Assembly: GCA_040221975.1 (NCBI GenBank)
Contig: JAVJWR010000033.1
Location: 575,870-639,869 of the forward strand
DNA from: Haliea sp040221975
GTDB lineage: Bacteria; Pseudomonadota; Gammaproteobacteria; Pseudomonadales; Halieaceae
Direction of reading: 5' to 3'
DNA: 64,000 nucleotides
The notes beneath the pieces were generated by a model. The model made no database searches. It was not told where the DNA came from and saw nothing but the letters and a program-made list of their open reading frames with translations. This document shows, piece by piece, positions 45,186-54,891 of the stretch. Position numbers and translations under genes: made by a program. Each line of letters opens with the position of its first letter. Within the stretch, counting starts at the first letter, position 1.

Positions 45186-46562
45186 CTAGAAAATTTTGCC
45201 GGGGTTGAGAATGCCACGCGGGTCCAGCGTCTGCCTGAGGCTGCGCATGAGGGCAACTTCAGCGTCGGAACGGGAGATGCCCAGCCACGGCTTTTTCTCG
45301 AGGCCGATACCGTGTTCGGCTGATATGGAGCCCCTGAAAGCCGCCAGTGGTTCGTAGACCACTGTTTCCACCTGTGGGCGCTGGCTGCCGCTGATGTCCC
45401 CGGGAACCTGAACGATCACGTGCAGGTTCCCGTCGCCGAGGTGCCCGAATACCCAAAGCTTGTGCTCGCCGATCGCCTCCGCGAGCGAGGCGCGCAGGCC
45501 GTCGATATACCGTTCCATCTCGGTGATGGGAAGCGATATGTCAAACACGAATGGCAGCCCGCCGTGGAAGGTCTGCCCGACATCGTCGCGCAGGGCCCAG
45601 AAGCGCTGGCAGTCGCTTTCGGACTGGGAGACCGCGGCATCGGCCAGCAGGCCTGCCTCAAAAGCGTCCTCCAGCGCGCTGTTGAAGCGCTGGCTGTCGA
45701 GTTCCGGGTCCGCGCCCTGGCACTCCAACAGGACGTAGTAAGGATAGTTAGGGGAAATTGGCGGCCACCCCTGGGCCGGCGCGGTCGTGACCAGACGATA
45801 AAAATCCTGCCACATTGCTTCGAATGCGGACAGCGTGCCCGCCAGGCGATGATCCATGAACCTCAGCAGGCGCGTGACGGTATCGAAATCCTCCAGCGCT
45901 ACCAGCCCCATATTTCGCGTGCCGGGTGCCTCCCGCAGGCGCAGGACGAGACGCGTAATGACGCCGAGGGTGCCTTCGGAGCCTATAAAAAGCTGTTTGA
46001 GATCGTAGCCGGCGTTGTTCTTGAGCAGGTTGTTCATGCTGGAGATAACCGTCCCGTCCGCCAGCACCGCCTCCAGGCCCAGTACCATGTCCCGCATCAT
46101 GCCATAGCGTATCACCCGGTTGCCGCCGGCGTTAGTGGCGGCATTGCCCCCCACCGTGGCGGAGCCGCGGGCACCCAGGTCGAGGGGGAACATCAGGTGG
46201 TGTTCTTCCAGGCTCTCCTGCAAGGTCTGCAGTACGACGCCGGCCTGGACGGTGACGCAGCGCTGGCGAGTATCGATGTATTCGATCGCACACATCCGCT
46301 CAAGTGACAGAATGATCTGGTCGGCCGCTGCGTCGGCACCGTGCACCAGGCCGGTGAGTCCGCCCTGGGTGACCACGCTGACATCGTGCCGGTGGCACCA
46401 GCGCAGCAGCTCGGCAACCTGGGAGGTGTTAGACGGGCGAGCGAGTGCGGCCGCCTGGAGGTTGTCAGGCCTCAGGTAGCCGGCGGAGCGCGTGGCCAGG
46501 GCATCGGCATCGAGTACCGCCGAATCCCCGAGAAATGCCTTGAGTTCGGTTGCGATGTGCAT
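45186..46562 (-). CDS. FAD-linked 2-hydroxyacid dehydrogenase (GlcD/D-lactate dehydrogenase type)
   Basis: The 458-residue flavoprotein has the FAD_binding_4 domain (VVTQGGLTGLVHGA, GARGSATVGGNAATNAGG) and the FAD-oxidase C-terminal domain ending ISAEHGIGLEKKPWLG and LDPRGILNPGKIF. It resembles GlcD and D-2-hydroxyglutarate/D-lactate dehydrogenases. GAGG lies nine bases before the ATG. It diverges from the Crp/Fnr gene, 282 bp between starts, and probably feeds 2-ketoacids to the enzymes on the other side. Confidence 0.9.
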   Translation of the reverse strand: MHIATELKAFLGDSAVLDADALATRSAGYLRPDNLQAAALARPSNTSQVAELLRWCHRHDVSVVTQGGLTGLVHGADAAADQIILSLERMCAIEYIDTRQRCVTVQAGVVLQTLQESLEEHHLMFPLDLGARGSATVGGNAATNAGGNRVIRYGMMRDMVLGLEAVLADGTVISSMNNLLKNNAGYDLKQLFIGSEGTLGVITRLVLRLREAPGTRNMGLVALEDFDTVTRLLRFMDHRLAGTLSAFEAMWQDFYRLVTTAPAQGWPPISPNYPYYVLLECQGADPELDSQRFNSALEDAFEAGLLADAAVSQSESDCQRFWALRDDVGQTFHGGLPFVFDISLPITEMERYIDGLRASLAEAIGEHKLWVFGHLGDGNLHVIVQVPGDISGSQRPQVETVVYEPLAAFRGSISAEHGIGLEKKPWLGISRSDAEVALMRSLRQTLDPRGILNPGKIF

Positions 46563-46844
46563 ATGGGGTTACCTCAATCCGGGTAATACGTAAGCATTGG
46601 ATGGTGGGCCCGTTCCAGGATGAAGAGTCCGCAACCAGGGGGAGTATGTGCCGCGTGCAGTACATCGTCCACCTCTCCGACCGGCCTGGGAATTTCCGGG
46701 AACCTGCATTGTCTTCAACAAAATCAGACACCGGGCGCCAGCTGCCGCCCTTGCGCGACGCTGGGCTGGCCTGGTACGTGGACTAGTATCGGCAGGGAAT
46801 TTTCTGGTTTACTGTCGACTCAGCGACAGTTTGGGAGCAGCGTG

Positions 46845-47522
46845 ATGAGCTTGTGGCAGCAGGACTGGATTAGTGAGCTTCCGGCCCCGGTGCGCGATGA
46901 AGTGCTCCGCTGCATGCCCCGGCGCCACTACGGCAGCGGTAATATAATCTACCGTGCCGGGGAGCCCGGGAATGAGCTGTTCCGAGTGGAGAGCGGCAAT
47001 GTCCGCATTTTCAACGTCAGCGAGGACGGCAGGGAACTCCTTTATGACCTGTTTCCAGTGGGTACCTGTTTCGGTGAGTCGAGCCTGATCGACAGAGGCC
47101 TCAGACCGCATACAACGCAGGCAATCGGCGAGGTTGTCCTGCAGGTGTTGTCACGCGAGCATTTCGAGCGTGCGTGGAAAGTATACCCCGAGGTGTCCTG
47201 GGCGGTGGCTCGCCTCCAGACCTCGCGGGCTAGACGACTATACGGATTCTACGAGCGAGTCAGCCTGGATGCCTTGTGCCGACGTACGGCGCGGCGCCTG
47301 TGGCTTCTGGCGAAGACAATGGGTCAGCAATGCGACGACGGCATCCACTTTGATATTCGCATAACCCAGGATGACATTGGCTCTCTGGTGGCCGGCTCGC
47401 GTCAGTCGGTGAATAAAGTGCTGCGCCAGTGGCAGGAGGACGGCGTCATTGATCTCGCGTACGGTAGCCTCGTGGTCCGCGAGATGGCCGAGTTGGAGCG
47501 CTTGGCCATGCAGAATGATTGA
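46845..47522 (+). CDS. Crp/Fnr-family transcriptional regulator
   Basis: The 225-residue protein has an N-terminal cyclic-nucleotide-like beta-barrel (YRAGEPGNELFRVESGNVRI) and a C-terminal winged helix (ITQDDIGSLVAGSRQSVNKVL). No Fnr-type N-terminal cysteine cluster is seen. The ATG at 46845 has GGGAG eight bases upstream. Its position between the GlcD-like gene and the TPP-enzyme operon suggests control of both. Confidence 0.88.
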   Translation: MSLWQQDWISELPAPVRDEVLRCMPRRHYGSGNIIYRAGEPGNELFRVESGNVRIFNVSEDGRELLYDLFPVGTCFGESSLIDRGLRPHTTQAIGEVVLQVLSREHFERAWKVYPEVSWAVARLQTSRARRLYGFYERVSLDALCRRTARRLWLLAKTMGQQCDDGIHFDIRITQDDIGSLVAGSRQSVNKVLRQWQEDGVIDLAYGSLVVREMAELERLAMQND

Positions 47523-47660
47523 GTGACTGCGCGGGAAGCAGAATTATCGCGTGGCTGACAGTCTCCGGAGCATGACTCCAGTAACCTAGTTATGGTCCAG
47601 GCTCTGGTTCTCCAACCCAAGCCGCGGTGTCGAGCCACTACGTTAGAAAAAGGAATAAGC

Positions 47661-49253
47661 ATGAACGGTGCAGAAAGTCTAATTCAAACCCTGGTAAACA
47701 GTGGTGTCGAGGTGTGCTTTACCAACCCGGGCACCTCCGAAATGCACTTTGTCGCGGCCCTGGATGAAGTGGAGGGTATGCGCTGCGTTCTGTGCCTGTT
47801 CGAGGGCGTGGCGAGCGGAGCGGCCGCCGGTTACGCGGCGATGGTGGGCAAGCCGGCCTCAACCCTGCTGCACCTGGGCCCAGGCTTCGGCAATGCCCTG
47901 GCCAATGTCCACAACGCGCGGAAAGGCCACCTGCCCATGATCAATATCGTCGGTGACCATGCCACCTATCACCTGCAGTACGATGCACCGCTGACCTCGG
48001 ATATCGAGGGCATTGCCGGACCGGTGTCGGACTGGGTCTGCACGTCCGGTGATGCCGGGAATATCGCCCGCGACGGCGCGGAAGCGGTGAGCCAGGCGGG
48101 CATCGGTCGGGTTGCGACCCTCATGCTGCCCGCGGATGTCTCCTGGGGTGACAATCCCGCGGGCGCGGTAGCCGCGGTCGCACCGGCCCTGCCGGCACCG
48201 GTTCCCGATGAGCGGATCGGGCAGGCAGCCGCAATGCTGACAAACGGCAAACCCACGGTAATCATGCTCGGCGGGCGCAACGTCAGCCAGCGCCAGGGCG
48301 AGATGGCCAGTCGTCTGGGCGCGGCCACGGGTGCACGGATCATGACGGAAACCTTTCCCGCCCGGGTACGGCGTGGAGGCGGGACCGCCGCCATTGAGCG
48401 CCTCCCCTATCTGGCAGAGCTTGCGATCGCCGAATTGGAGGGTACCGAGCAGCTGTTGCTGCTGGGCACAGCAGCCCCGGTCTCTTTTTTCGCCTATCCG
48501 AACGTGGCCAGTGAACTCTCGCCGCCCGATTGTGACACCCTGGCGCTGGCCGGCCCCGAGGAGGACATCGACGGCGTGCTGGAGGCACTGGTGCAGCAGC
48601 TGGCCGACACCACTCACGCCCCGGTGCTGCGCGAGTTGCAGGTGCCCGGCGCGCCCACCGGGGCACTGGATGCCGGCACCGTGGCCCAGGCGCTGGCTTG
48701 CCACCTGCCCGAGAACGCCATCGTTGTCGACGAAGGCATCACCTCGGGTCTGACCTGCTTTCCGGCGACGGCCGCTGCGCGACCGCACGATTGGCTCAAC
48801 CTGACCGGCGGTGCCATAGGCTGGGGCCTACCGGCGGCAGTGGGTGCGGCGATTGCCGCCCCGCAGCGGAAGGTACTCTGCCTGGAGGGTGATGGCAGCG
48901 CCATGTATACCGTGCAGGCCCTCTGGACGATGGCCCGGGAACAGCTGGATGTTACCGTGGTACTGCTCAACAACCGCAAGTACAGCGTGCTGGAGATCGA
49001 GTTTGCCCGTACCGGCGCACGCGGTGGAAAACCCGGTCCGAAGGCCGCGAGCTCGCTTGCGATCGGTACGCCCGACATGGATTTCAAGGCCATTGCCGAG
49101 GGCATGGGGGTAAGCGCGAGTGTGGCCACCACCGCGGAGGCGTTTTCCGAACAGCTGGCCGCGGCGATGGCGGGCAGCGGTCCTTACCTGATCGATGCGC
49201 GCATTCCACCCCTGGACCTGAATTTCGACGGTGAGAGCGCCGCGCAGGATTGA
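47661..49253 (+). CDS. Thiamine-diphosphate-dependent enzyme, acetolactate-synthase-like
   Basis: The 530-residue protein has the three TPP-enzyme domains: N-terminal pyrimidine-binding (FTNPGTSEMHFVAAL, LFEGVASGAAAGYAAM with the activating Glu), a middle domain, and the C-terminal PP domain with GDGSAMYTVQALWTM and NNRKYSVL. It resembles benzoylformate decarboxylase-like and acetolactate-synthase-like proteins rather than the biosynthetic IlvB, and there is no small subunit. AAGGA lies seven bases before the ATG. It ends 4 nt before the FMN hydroxyacid dehydrogenase, suggesting oxidation of a 2-hydroxyacid then decarboxylation or carboligation of the 2-ketoacid. Confidence 0.87.
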   Translation: MNGAESLIQTLVNSGVEVCFTNPGTSEMHFVAALDEVEGMRCVLCLFEGVASGAAAGYAAMVGKPASTLLHLGPGFGNALANVHNARKGHLPMINIVGDHATYHLQYDAPLTSDIEGIAGPVSDWVCTSGDAGNIARDGAEAVSQAGIGRVATLMLPADVSWGDNPAGAVAAVAPALPAPVPDERIGQAAAMLTNGKPTVIMLGGRNVSQRQGEMASRLGAATGARIMTETFPARVRRGGGTAAIERLPYLAELAIAELEGTEQLLLLGTAAPVSFFAYPNVASELSPPDCDTLALAGPEEDIDGVLEALVQQLADTTHAPVLRELQVPGAPTGALDAGTVAQALACHLPENAIVVDEGITSGLTCFPATAAARPHDWLNLTGGAIGWGLPAAVGAAIAAPQRKVLCLEGDGSAMYTVQALWTMAREQLDVTVVLLNNRKYSVLEIEFARTGARGGKPGPKAASSLAIGTPDMDFKAIAEGMGVSASVATTAEAFSEQLAAAMAGSGPYLIDARIPPLDLNFDGESAAQD

Positions 49254-49257
49254 CTCC

Positions 49258-50418
49258 ATGAGTATCTATGACGTGATTCCGATCACCGTGGCGGACTACC
49301 GGCGCCGGGCGCGGCGGCGCCTGCCCCGTTTCCTGTTCGATTATGCCGAAGGCGGCGCCAACGACGAATTGACGCTCGCCGCGAACGTCAGTGCCTTCCA
49401 GCGGCTGCGCCTGAAGCAACGGGTGATGCGGGATGTCTCCGGCGTTGACACTGCTACCGAGCTGCTCGGGCGCACGGCCAGCCTCCCGCTGGCGCTGGCG
49501 CCGGTGGGGATGGCGGGAATGTTTGCACGCCGTGCCGAGGTGCAGGCGGCCCGCGCGGCGGAACAGGCCGGGATTCCCTTCACTGCCTCGACCGTGGGTA
49601 TCTGCTCGCTTGAGGAGATCAGTAATGCGACTCAGGGACCTTTCTGGTTTCAACTCTACATGCTGCGGGACCGGGAGTTTGTCAGCGGCCTCCTGGAGCG
49701 CGCGGCCAATGCGGGTTGCAAGACCCTTGTGTTTACCGTGGACCTGCCCGTGGCGGGCCTGCGTCTTCGCGATTTCCGTAACGGCCTGCTGGGCGGTGGG
49801 CTTCCCGGCAAACTGTCGAAATTTACGCAGCTCGCCAGCAGTCCGGCTTGGGCCTGGGACGTCGGGTTCAGGGGCCGGCCCCACAGCTTTGGCAACCTGT
49901 CGGACAAGGTTGCCAATCCCGAAGACCTGGAGGCCTACAAGGCCTTCGTGGATGCACAGTTCGATCCCAGCTGCACCTGGGAAGATATCCACTGGCTGCG
50001 CGATCAGTGGCCGGGCAAGCTGTTGATCAAGGGAGTGATGGAGGCCGAAGATGCGCGCGCGGCGGTCGATGCCGGTGCCGATGGCGTCGTGGTTTCCAAT
50101 CATGGCGGGCGTCAGCTTGATGCCGTCGCCGGCTCCGCCAGCAAGGTTCAGGCTGTGGCCGGGGCCATTGGCGGACAGGCCGAGGTCTATGTCGATGGCG
50201 GTGTCCGCAGCGGCCTCGATATTGTCAAGGCGGTCGCGCTCGGTGCCCGCGGGGTGCTGATCGGTCGACCCTGGGTTTTCGCTGTGGCGGCCCGGGGACA
50301 GCAGGGTGTTGAAGATCTGCTCGACCTGTTCCGGCGCGAGGTGGCCACGGCCATGGCGCTCATGGGGGTCAACCGTATCGCTGATATCGACGCCCGGGTG
50401 CTAGACAACAGCGGGTAG
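49258..50418 (+). CDS. FMN-dependent alpha-hydroxyacid dehydrogenase (LldD-like)
   Basis: The 386-residue protein is a member of the L-lactate/mandelate/glycolate oxidase family: LALAPVGMAGMFARRAE, the FQLYMLRD segment, the Lys of LLIKGVM, and the active-site VVSNHGGRQLD with catalytic His. It oxidises an L-2-hydroxyacid to the 2-ketoacid at the membrane or cytosol. The tight spacing after the TPP enzyme makes the two one operon. Confidence 0.9.
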   Translation: MSIYDVIPITVADYRRRARRRLPRFLFDYAEGGANDELTLAANVSAFQRLRLKQRVMRDVSGVDTATELLGRTASLPLALAPVGMAGMFARRAEVQAARAAEQAGIPFTASTVGICSLEEISNATQGPFWFQLYMLRDREFVSGLLERAANAGCKTLVFTVDLPVAGLRLRDFRNGLLGGGLPGKLSKFTQLASSPAWAWDVGFRGRPHSFGNLSDKVANPEDLEAYKAFVDAQFDPSCTWEDIHWLRDQWPGKLLIKGVMEAEDARAAVDAGADGVVVSNHGGRQLDAVAGSASKVQAVAGAIGGQAEVYVDGGVRSGLDIVKAVALGARGVLIGRPWVFAVAARGQQGVEDLLDLFRREVATAMALMGVNRIADIDARVLDNSG

Positions 50419-51171
50419 CGTGCAAACAGGCCGCCGAGGGATAAGTGCCCGCGTCGTACTACTATAATGAATCCCCGCGCTTCAGAGCGAACAGCTGCGG
50501 CATTTTGCGTCGGGGTTGATCCCTTGGGCAGAACTGATTTGCCACAGCGGTTTCACCCATCCCGCGCAAGTGAATTATCAACCTCCCCTCTTCCCTGCAC
50601 TACCTGTTTGCCGACCACCCCAATTTGAATGCGTCAAGAACCCCAGCTGGGACATTGCTCCTTTCTGCTTGGAGAGGAAGCTCACGCTATCGCAGTTCGA
50701 TCAGCGACAAGGCTGTCGCTTGACAGTCAGTCCGTGCTATGACAGCATCCACTAAACAAACAGTTGTTTTGTTAATGTGTGCGTTACGCACTTAAGTCCC
50801 TGTGCAAACGGGAACCACCCAACTTTACGGGGGACCTTTTCGGTTTAAAAGACCCGGAAGTCTCATAGTGAGGCCCAAGCGTCGAGCGCCACGCACCACC
50901 CAGGCCAAACATGAGGGGCACTTTATGCCGAAATATGGACAAAGCTTGTGGGCGAGAGAGCATTTTGCATCAAAGGTTGGCAGAGACTAACAAGTTACCA
51001 AAGTTTATATAACGCATTAAGAAGCTGAGAAAGATCGTATAAGTCAACTAACACTACTGTTGCTGAACCTTTTGAAGCACCCAGCTTCGCTGGCGACGAT
51101 TACTATTTTTCTGCACAACTTTCTAAATAAATCCGCTATAAAAAAGTACCAATTTTAAAAAAGGATAAGGC
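50419..51171. other. Gene-free stretch upstream of the acyl-CoA synthetase
   Basis: I see no credible gene in these 753 bases. The base composition drops here towards A+T. The TetR-type palindrome at 50758-50769 is followed by a roughly 400-nt leader and AAGGATAAGG before the synthetase ATG. This is where the acquired low-G+C island appears to begin. Confidence 0.6.
50758..50769. promoter_or_regulatory. TetR-type operator candidate, copy 1
   Basis: AAACAGTTGTTT is a perfect inverted repeat (AAACA, 2-bp centre, TGTTT) within CAAACAGTTGTTTTG. The same 12-mer, in the same orientation relative to its gene, lies before the TonB receptor at 58744-58755. It is about 400 bp upstream of the acyl-CoA synthetase start. 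Confidence 0.55.
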
Positions 51172-52743
51172 ATGACGGGCAGTATTCAGCAAGACATTAC
51201 ACGTTGTCGGCGAAATACCATCGGCGATGCTTTTAGGCGGGCTGCTGATCAGTTCCCCGACAAAATAGCACTACAGTTCGACCAAAGGACATGGACATAC
51301 AAGCAACTGGATTCCGCAGTCAACAGGGTCGCCAACTATTTGCTCGCCACCGGACTAAAAAGCGGAGACCGGGTTGCGGCTTACGCGCAAAACTCGGATG
51401 CCTATTATATCCTCTGGCTTGCTTGTGCCCGATCTGGACTAATTCATGTACCGATCAATTATGCACTGCAAAGAGCGGAGTTGATTTATATTATTCAGCA
51501 GTCTGGCGCCTCGGCGATATTTGATGACGAAGGGACGCGTGAGAATCTACAGCAAATCGCTGGTCAGATCGACATGCTGAAGCATGGCAGTTTCAGGGGG
51601 GGGAGAGAATATGACATCCTGGCAATGACATGTTCCGATGCGTCATCGGACGAACCGAACATCATTATCCAGGAAGATGATGTCGTCCAGATAGGCTACA
51701 CCTCTGGGACAACGTCTGCCCCGAAGGGAGCTATGCATACACATCGTTCCCTAATGGGGCTTTATAACGCATATATTATTCATCTTGATGTATCAAGTGA
51801 CGACCGTTGCCTTGCGGCACTTCCATTATATCATGTCGCCCAGTTACACGGTTTTTCCATGCCCATGCTAATAATGGGGGCGACTGTAATATTGATTGAA
51901 AGCCCGGAGCGCGCACTATGTCTAGATTTGATAGAGGCGCAGCGTATAAATTCTTTTTTTGCGCCACCAACGGTTTGGATAGGACTCTTGGAGCAAGTAG
52001 AAATTGATGAGCACGCCGGTATATGCAGAGACCTGACCAGCCTGAATAAAGTTTACTATGGCGCGTCAATCATGCCAGAGAAAGTCATCAGGCAGATGAT
52101 GGGCATGCTTGATGATGCAGGTTTTTATAACTGTTTTGGCCAAACGGAAATTGTGAGTACGGTGCTATCTCCAACGGGACATAAAAAAAAGCCCTTGTCT
52201 GTAGGTCGTCCCATACTAGGCGTAAGCGTAAAGATTGTTGATGAAGAAATGAACCCACTAGCGGCGGGTGAAAACGGGGAGATAGTTTACCGTGCCCAGA
52301 ATGTAACAACGGGATATTGGAATAATCCGAAGGAAACTGCGAAAGCCTTCGTCGGCGGCTGGTTCCATTCCGGCGATCTTGGCTACTTTGACGAAGATGG
52401 CTACTTGTATCTGGTCGATCGTATCAAGGATGTCGTTAATACCGGAGGTGTACTAGTGGCGAGTCGTGAAGTCGAGGAGGCACTTTACAATGATCCGTCA
52501 GTCGGCGAAGTAGCTGTCATTGGCCTGCCCCATAGGAAATGGATTGAAGCAATCGTTGCTATAGTCGTTATAAAACGTGGGTTTGAATCAGATGAATCGA
52601 CGCTAACGGAAGTATCCGGCAGGTTCCTCGCAAAGCATAAGCGCCCACAGAAGTTCATATTCGTAGACAGCCTTCCCAAAAATACCGCAGGCAAGATACT
52701 AAAGCGAGAACTCAAAGAGTTATATGCCTCCACTTTTGACTGA
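51172..52743 (+). CDS. Acyl-CoA synthetase (AMP-forming)
   Basis: The 523-residue adenylating enzyme has the ATP loop TSGTTSAPKG (177-186), GQTE (motif A5 position), FHSGDLGYFDEDGY, DRIKDVVNTGGVLV and the catalytic Lys in NTAGKILKRE near the C-terminus. It activates a carboxylic acid as its CoA thioester; the acid is not known. AAGGATAAGG precedes the ATG. Its base composition is clearly more A+T-rich than genes left of 50.4 kb. It is the first gene of the island and probably supplies the mutase substrate. Confidence 0.9.
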   Translation: MTGSIQQDITRCRRNTIGDAFRRAADQFPDKIALQFDQRTWTYKQLDSAVNRVANYLLATGLKSGDRVAAYAQNSDAYYILWLACARSGLIHVPINYALQRAELIYIIQQSGASAIFDDEGTRENLQQIAGQIDMLKHGSFRGGREYDILAMTCSDASSDEPNIIIQEDDVVQIGYTSGTTSAPKGAMHTHRSLMGLYNAYIIHLDVSSDDRCLAALPLYHVAQLHGFSMPMLIMGATVILIESPERALCLDLIEAQRINSFFAPPTVWIGLLEQVEIDEHAGICRDLTSLNKVYYGASIMPEKVIRQMMGMLDDAGFYNCFGQTEIVSTVLSPTGHKKKPLSVGRPILGVSVKIVDEEMNPLAAGENGEIVYRAQNVTTGYWNNPKETAKAFVGGWFHSGDLGYFDEDGYLYLVDRIKDVVNTGGVLVASREVEEALYNDPSVGEVAVIGLPHRKWIEAIVAIVVIKRGFESDESTLTEVSGRFLAKHKRPQKFIFVDSLPKNTAGKILKRELKELYASTFD

Positions 52744-52910
52744 TTGGCATAATTACCCTGGAAGCGGGGGGGGGCACCAAACGCAGACAAGCTGAACTCA
52801 AGCATGCCCCCTCGTTGGCCGTAGCCCCGGCAACGCAGGCTATCGTAAAAGCCACGAAATGATCACCTTTTTGATCCTTAAGCTACTCTGTTAAGGGAGA
52901 CGAAATAGTT

Positions 52911-54092
52911 ATGAAGAACGAAATTATTTTGGCTGGAGGAATGCGCACACCTTTTGGCGATTTCGGAAAATCCTTAAAAGACATCTCTGGCACTGAGCTC
53001 GCCGCCCATGCAGCAAAAGCCTGCCTGGACGATTTGAAGTTGTCGCCGAACGAAGTGGATCATTTAGTTCTGGGCAATGTAATACCTGTTGATCAGGGTG
53101 GTTACTTTTCCAGTCGGGTTGTTGCTTTAGAGAGTGGGTTATCGATAGAGAGCCGAGCCTTGAATGTATCCCGCGCCTGTGGCTCAGGTGTTCAGGCCAT
53201 TATTTCCGCCGCCGAACAGATAGCTACCGGTCACTCGTCCGTGGCATTGGCTGGAGGATATGAAAACTTTTCGCGCGCACCGTATCTGAGCTCCGATATT
53301 CGCTGGGGAGCAAAACGCGGGCCGGTAAGCCTGATAGACTCTCTCGATTATGCCTACCGCGATCCATTCGATCTACAACTAATGGGGGACACGGCAGAGA
53401 GTGTGGCTCAGCAGTATGGTTACACTCGAGAGGAGATGGATGGATGGGCACAGTTGAGCCAGGAGCGAGCCGCCATGGCAATTGAAAGCGGTGTTTTGGC
53501 AAATCAGATTTCTCCAATTCATGTTCCAGAGCGGAAAGGCAAACGCTTATTCTCCGTCGATGAATATCCAAAGCAAACAACCCTGGAGAAACTGGCGCAA
53601 TTGAAACCAGCCTTTCATCACCAGGGCACAGTTACGGCTGGAAATGCTAGTGGCATTACCGATGGCGCTGCGTTTACGCTGGTCGCTGATCGAGTTTCCG
53701 CTGAGAAGCATGGAATCAAGCCCCGGGCGAGAATCGTTGATTGGTCAATCGTGGGTGTAGAACCACGTATTATGGGTATCGCTCCGGTTCCTGCGATAGA
53801 GCAATTATTGGCTCAAAATAATCTAAAAGTTAGCGATATAGATTACTATGAAATTAATGAGGCTTTCGCGGTGGTCAATTTACACGCCGAAAGGCAGCTG
53901 GGTATTTCAAGGGAAATAACCAATCTGTACGGCGGAGGCATATCAATTGGTCACCCACCTGGCGCAACAGGTGTGCGAATGACCATGATGGCTATGCAGC
54001 ATTTAGAAGCTATAAACGGCCGTTATGCAATTATTAGCATGTGCCTGGGAGCAGGCCAAGGGATGGCTATGTTGATTGAACGACTCCCTTGA
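52911..54092 (+). CDS. Thiolase (acetyl-CoA acyltransferase)
   Basis: The 393-residue thiolase has the nucleophile Cys90 in SRACGSGVQ, NEAFAVVN, GISIGHPPGATG (catalytic His) and a C-terminal SMCLGAGQG carrying the second Cys. The last motif differs from the usual CIGGGMG by Ala for one Gly. It cleaves 3-oxoacyl-CoA or condenses acetyl-CoA. It follows the synthetase after 167 bp, and could release acetyl-CoA from the product of a degradation route. Confidence 0.9.
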   Translation: MKNEIILAGGMRTPFGDFGKSLKDISGTELAAHAAKACLDDLKLSPNEVDHLVLGNVIPVDQGGYFSSRVVALESGLSIESRALNVSRACGSGVQAIISAAEQIATGHSSVALAGGYENFSRAPYLSSDIRWGAKRGPVSLIDSLDYAYRDPFDLQLMGDTAESVAQQYGYTREEMDGWAQLSQERAAMAIESGVLANQISPIHVPERKGKRLFSVDEYPKQTTLEKLAQLKPAFHHQGTVTAGNASGITDGAAFTLVADRVSAEKHGIKPRARIVDWSIVGVEPRIMGIAPVPAIEQLLAQNNLKVSDIDYYEINEAFAVVNLHAERQLGISREITNLYGGGISIGHPPGATGVRMTMMAMQHLEAINGRYAIISMCLGAGQGMAMLIERLP

Positions 54093-54206
54093 GTACTGCG
54101 CGTCGTAATGCCGATATCAATCTCCTTTGGGTAGCCTTCAGAGTTTGATGTCGGCGCTGGCCCATTTGATTATTTCTACGGGATTGAATTATATGGTCTT
54201 GGGGTA

Positions 54207-54617
54207 ATGAGTAAAACTGGTCTGGTAGCAGATCTGGCAGCGGATGATCGCTATTCCAAAACTATTGGAATCAAGCTTGTCAACGTATCACTGGGCCGGG
54301 TTGTGGTGCGATGTAAAATAGAAGACCGCCACCTGAATTTTAATGGTGGCTGTCACGGCGGTGTTATTTTCTCGCTAGCTGACAGTGCCTTTGGATTGGC
54401 ATCAAATGCTGCTGGTACTATGGCGTCAGGTATTAGTGCAAGTATTATTTTTAATTCAGCTGCGCGCGTTGACGACATACTCACAGCAACAGCAGAAGAA
54501 ATTTCCAAGTCGCGAAAATTGGCGACTTATCGTGTAGATGTCGTTAATCAGCGGGACCTTTTAATAGCCTCGTTTACCGGCATGGTTTATCTTATGGGAT
54601 CAGGCAAAAGCTCGTAG
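54207..54617 (+). CDS. PaaI-type hotdog thioesterase
   Basis: The 136-residue protein has the hotdog pattern LNFNGGCHGGVIFSLADSA in which Asn/Gly and the HGG turn match PaaI-type acyl-CoA thioesterases, followed by a helix and beta-sheet. It would hydrolyse a CoA thioester to relieve CoA limitation or discharge off-pathway products. It follows the thiolase gene by 114 bp. Confidence 0.85.
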   Translation: MSKTGLVADLAADDRYSKTIGIKLVNVSLGRVVVRCKIEDRHLNFNGGCHGGVIFSLADSAFGLASNAAGTMASGISASIIFNSAARVDDILTATAEEISKSRKLATYRVDVVNQRDLLIASFTGMVYLMGSGKSS

Positions 54618-54891
54618 GCTGCTCCCAGTACCGGCAGGTCCGAAAGTGCATGATGCAAAACGTTTCAAACTGCACGACAGGTTTTAAATCACTACAGTTT
54701 TCCAATAGCCAGTTTCGCTTTGTTGTTGAAAATCTCAACAATGTCGCTGGGCATAAGACACAGCTAGCCGGTTTGGTCCCAGCCCAGCCAGCGGATGAAC
54801 CCCGGCAGCGTTCTGGCCTTACAGTCCTGACCAATCCACAACAACCGATGGCAGCGCTCCTCAATCTGCCACACCATCCGGGGCGCACCAT

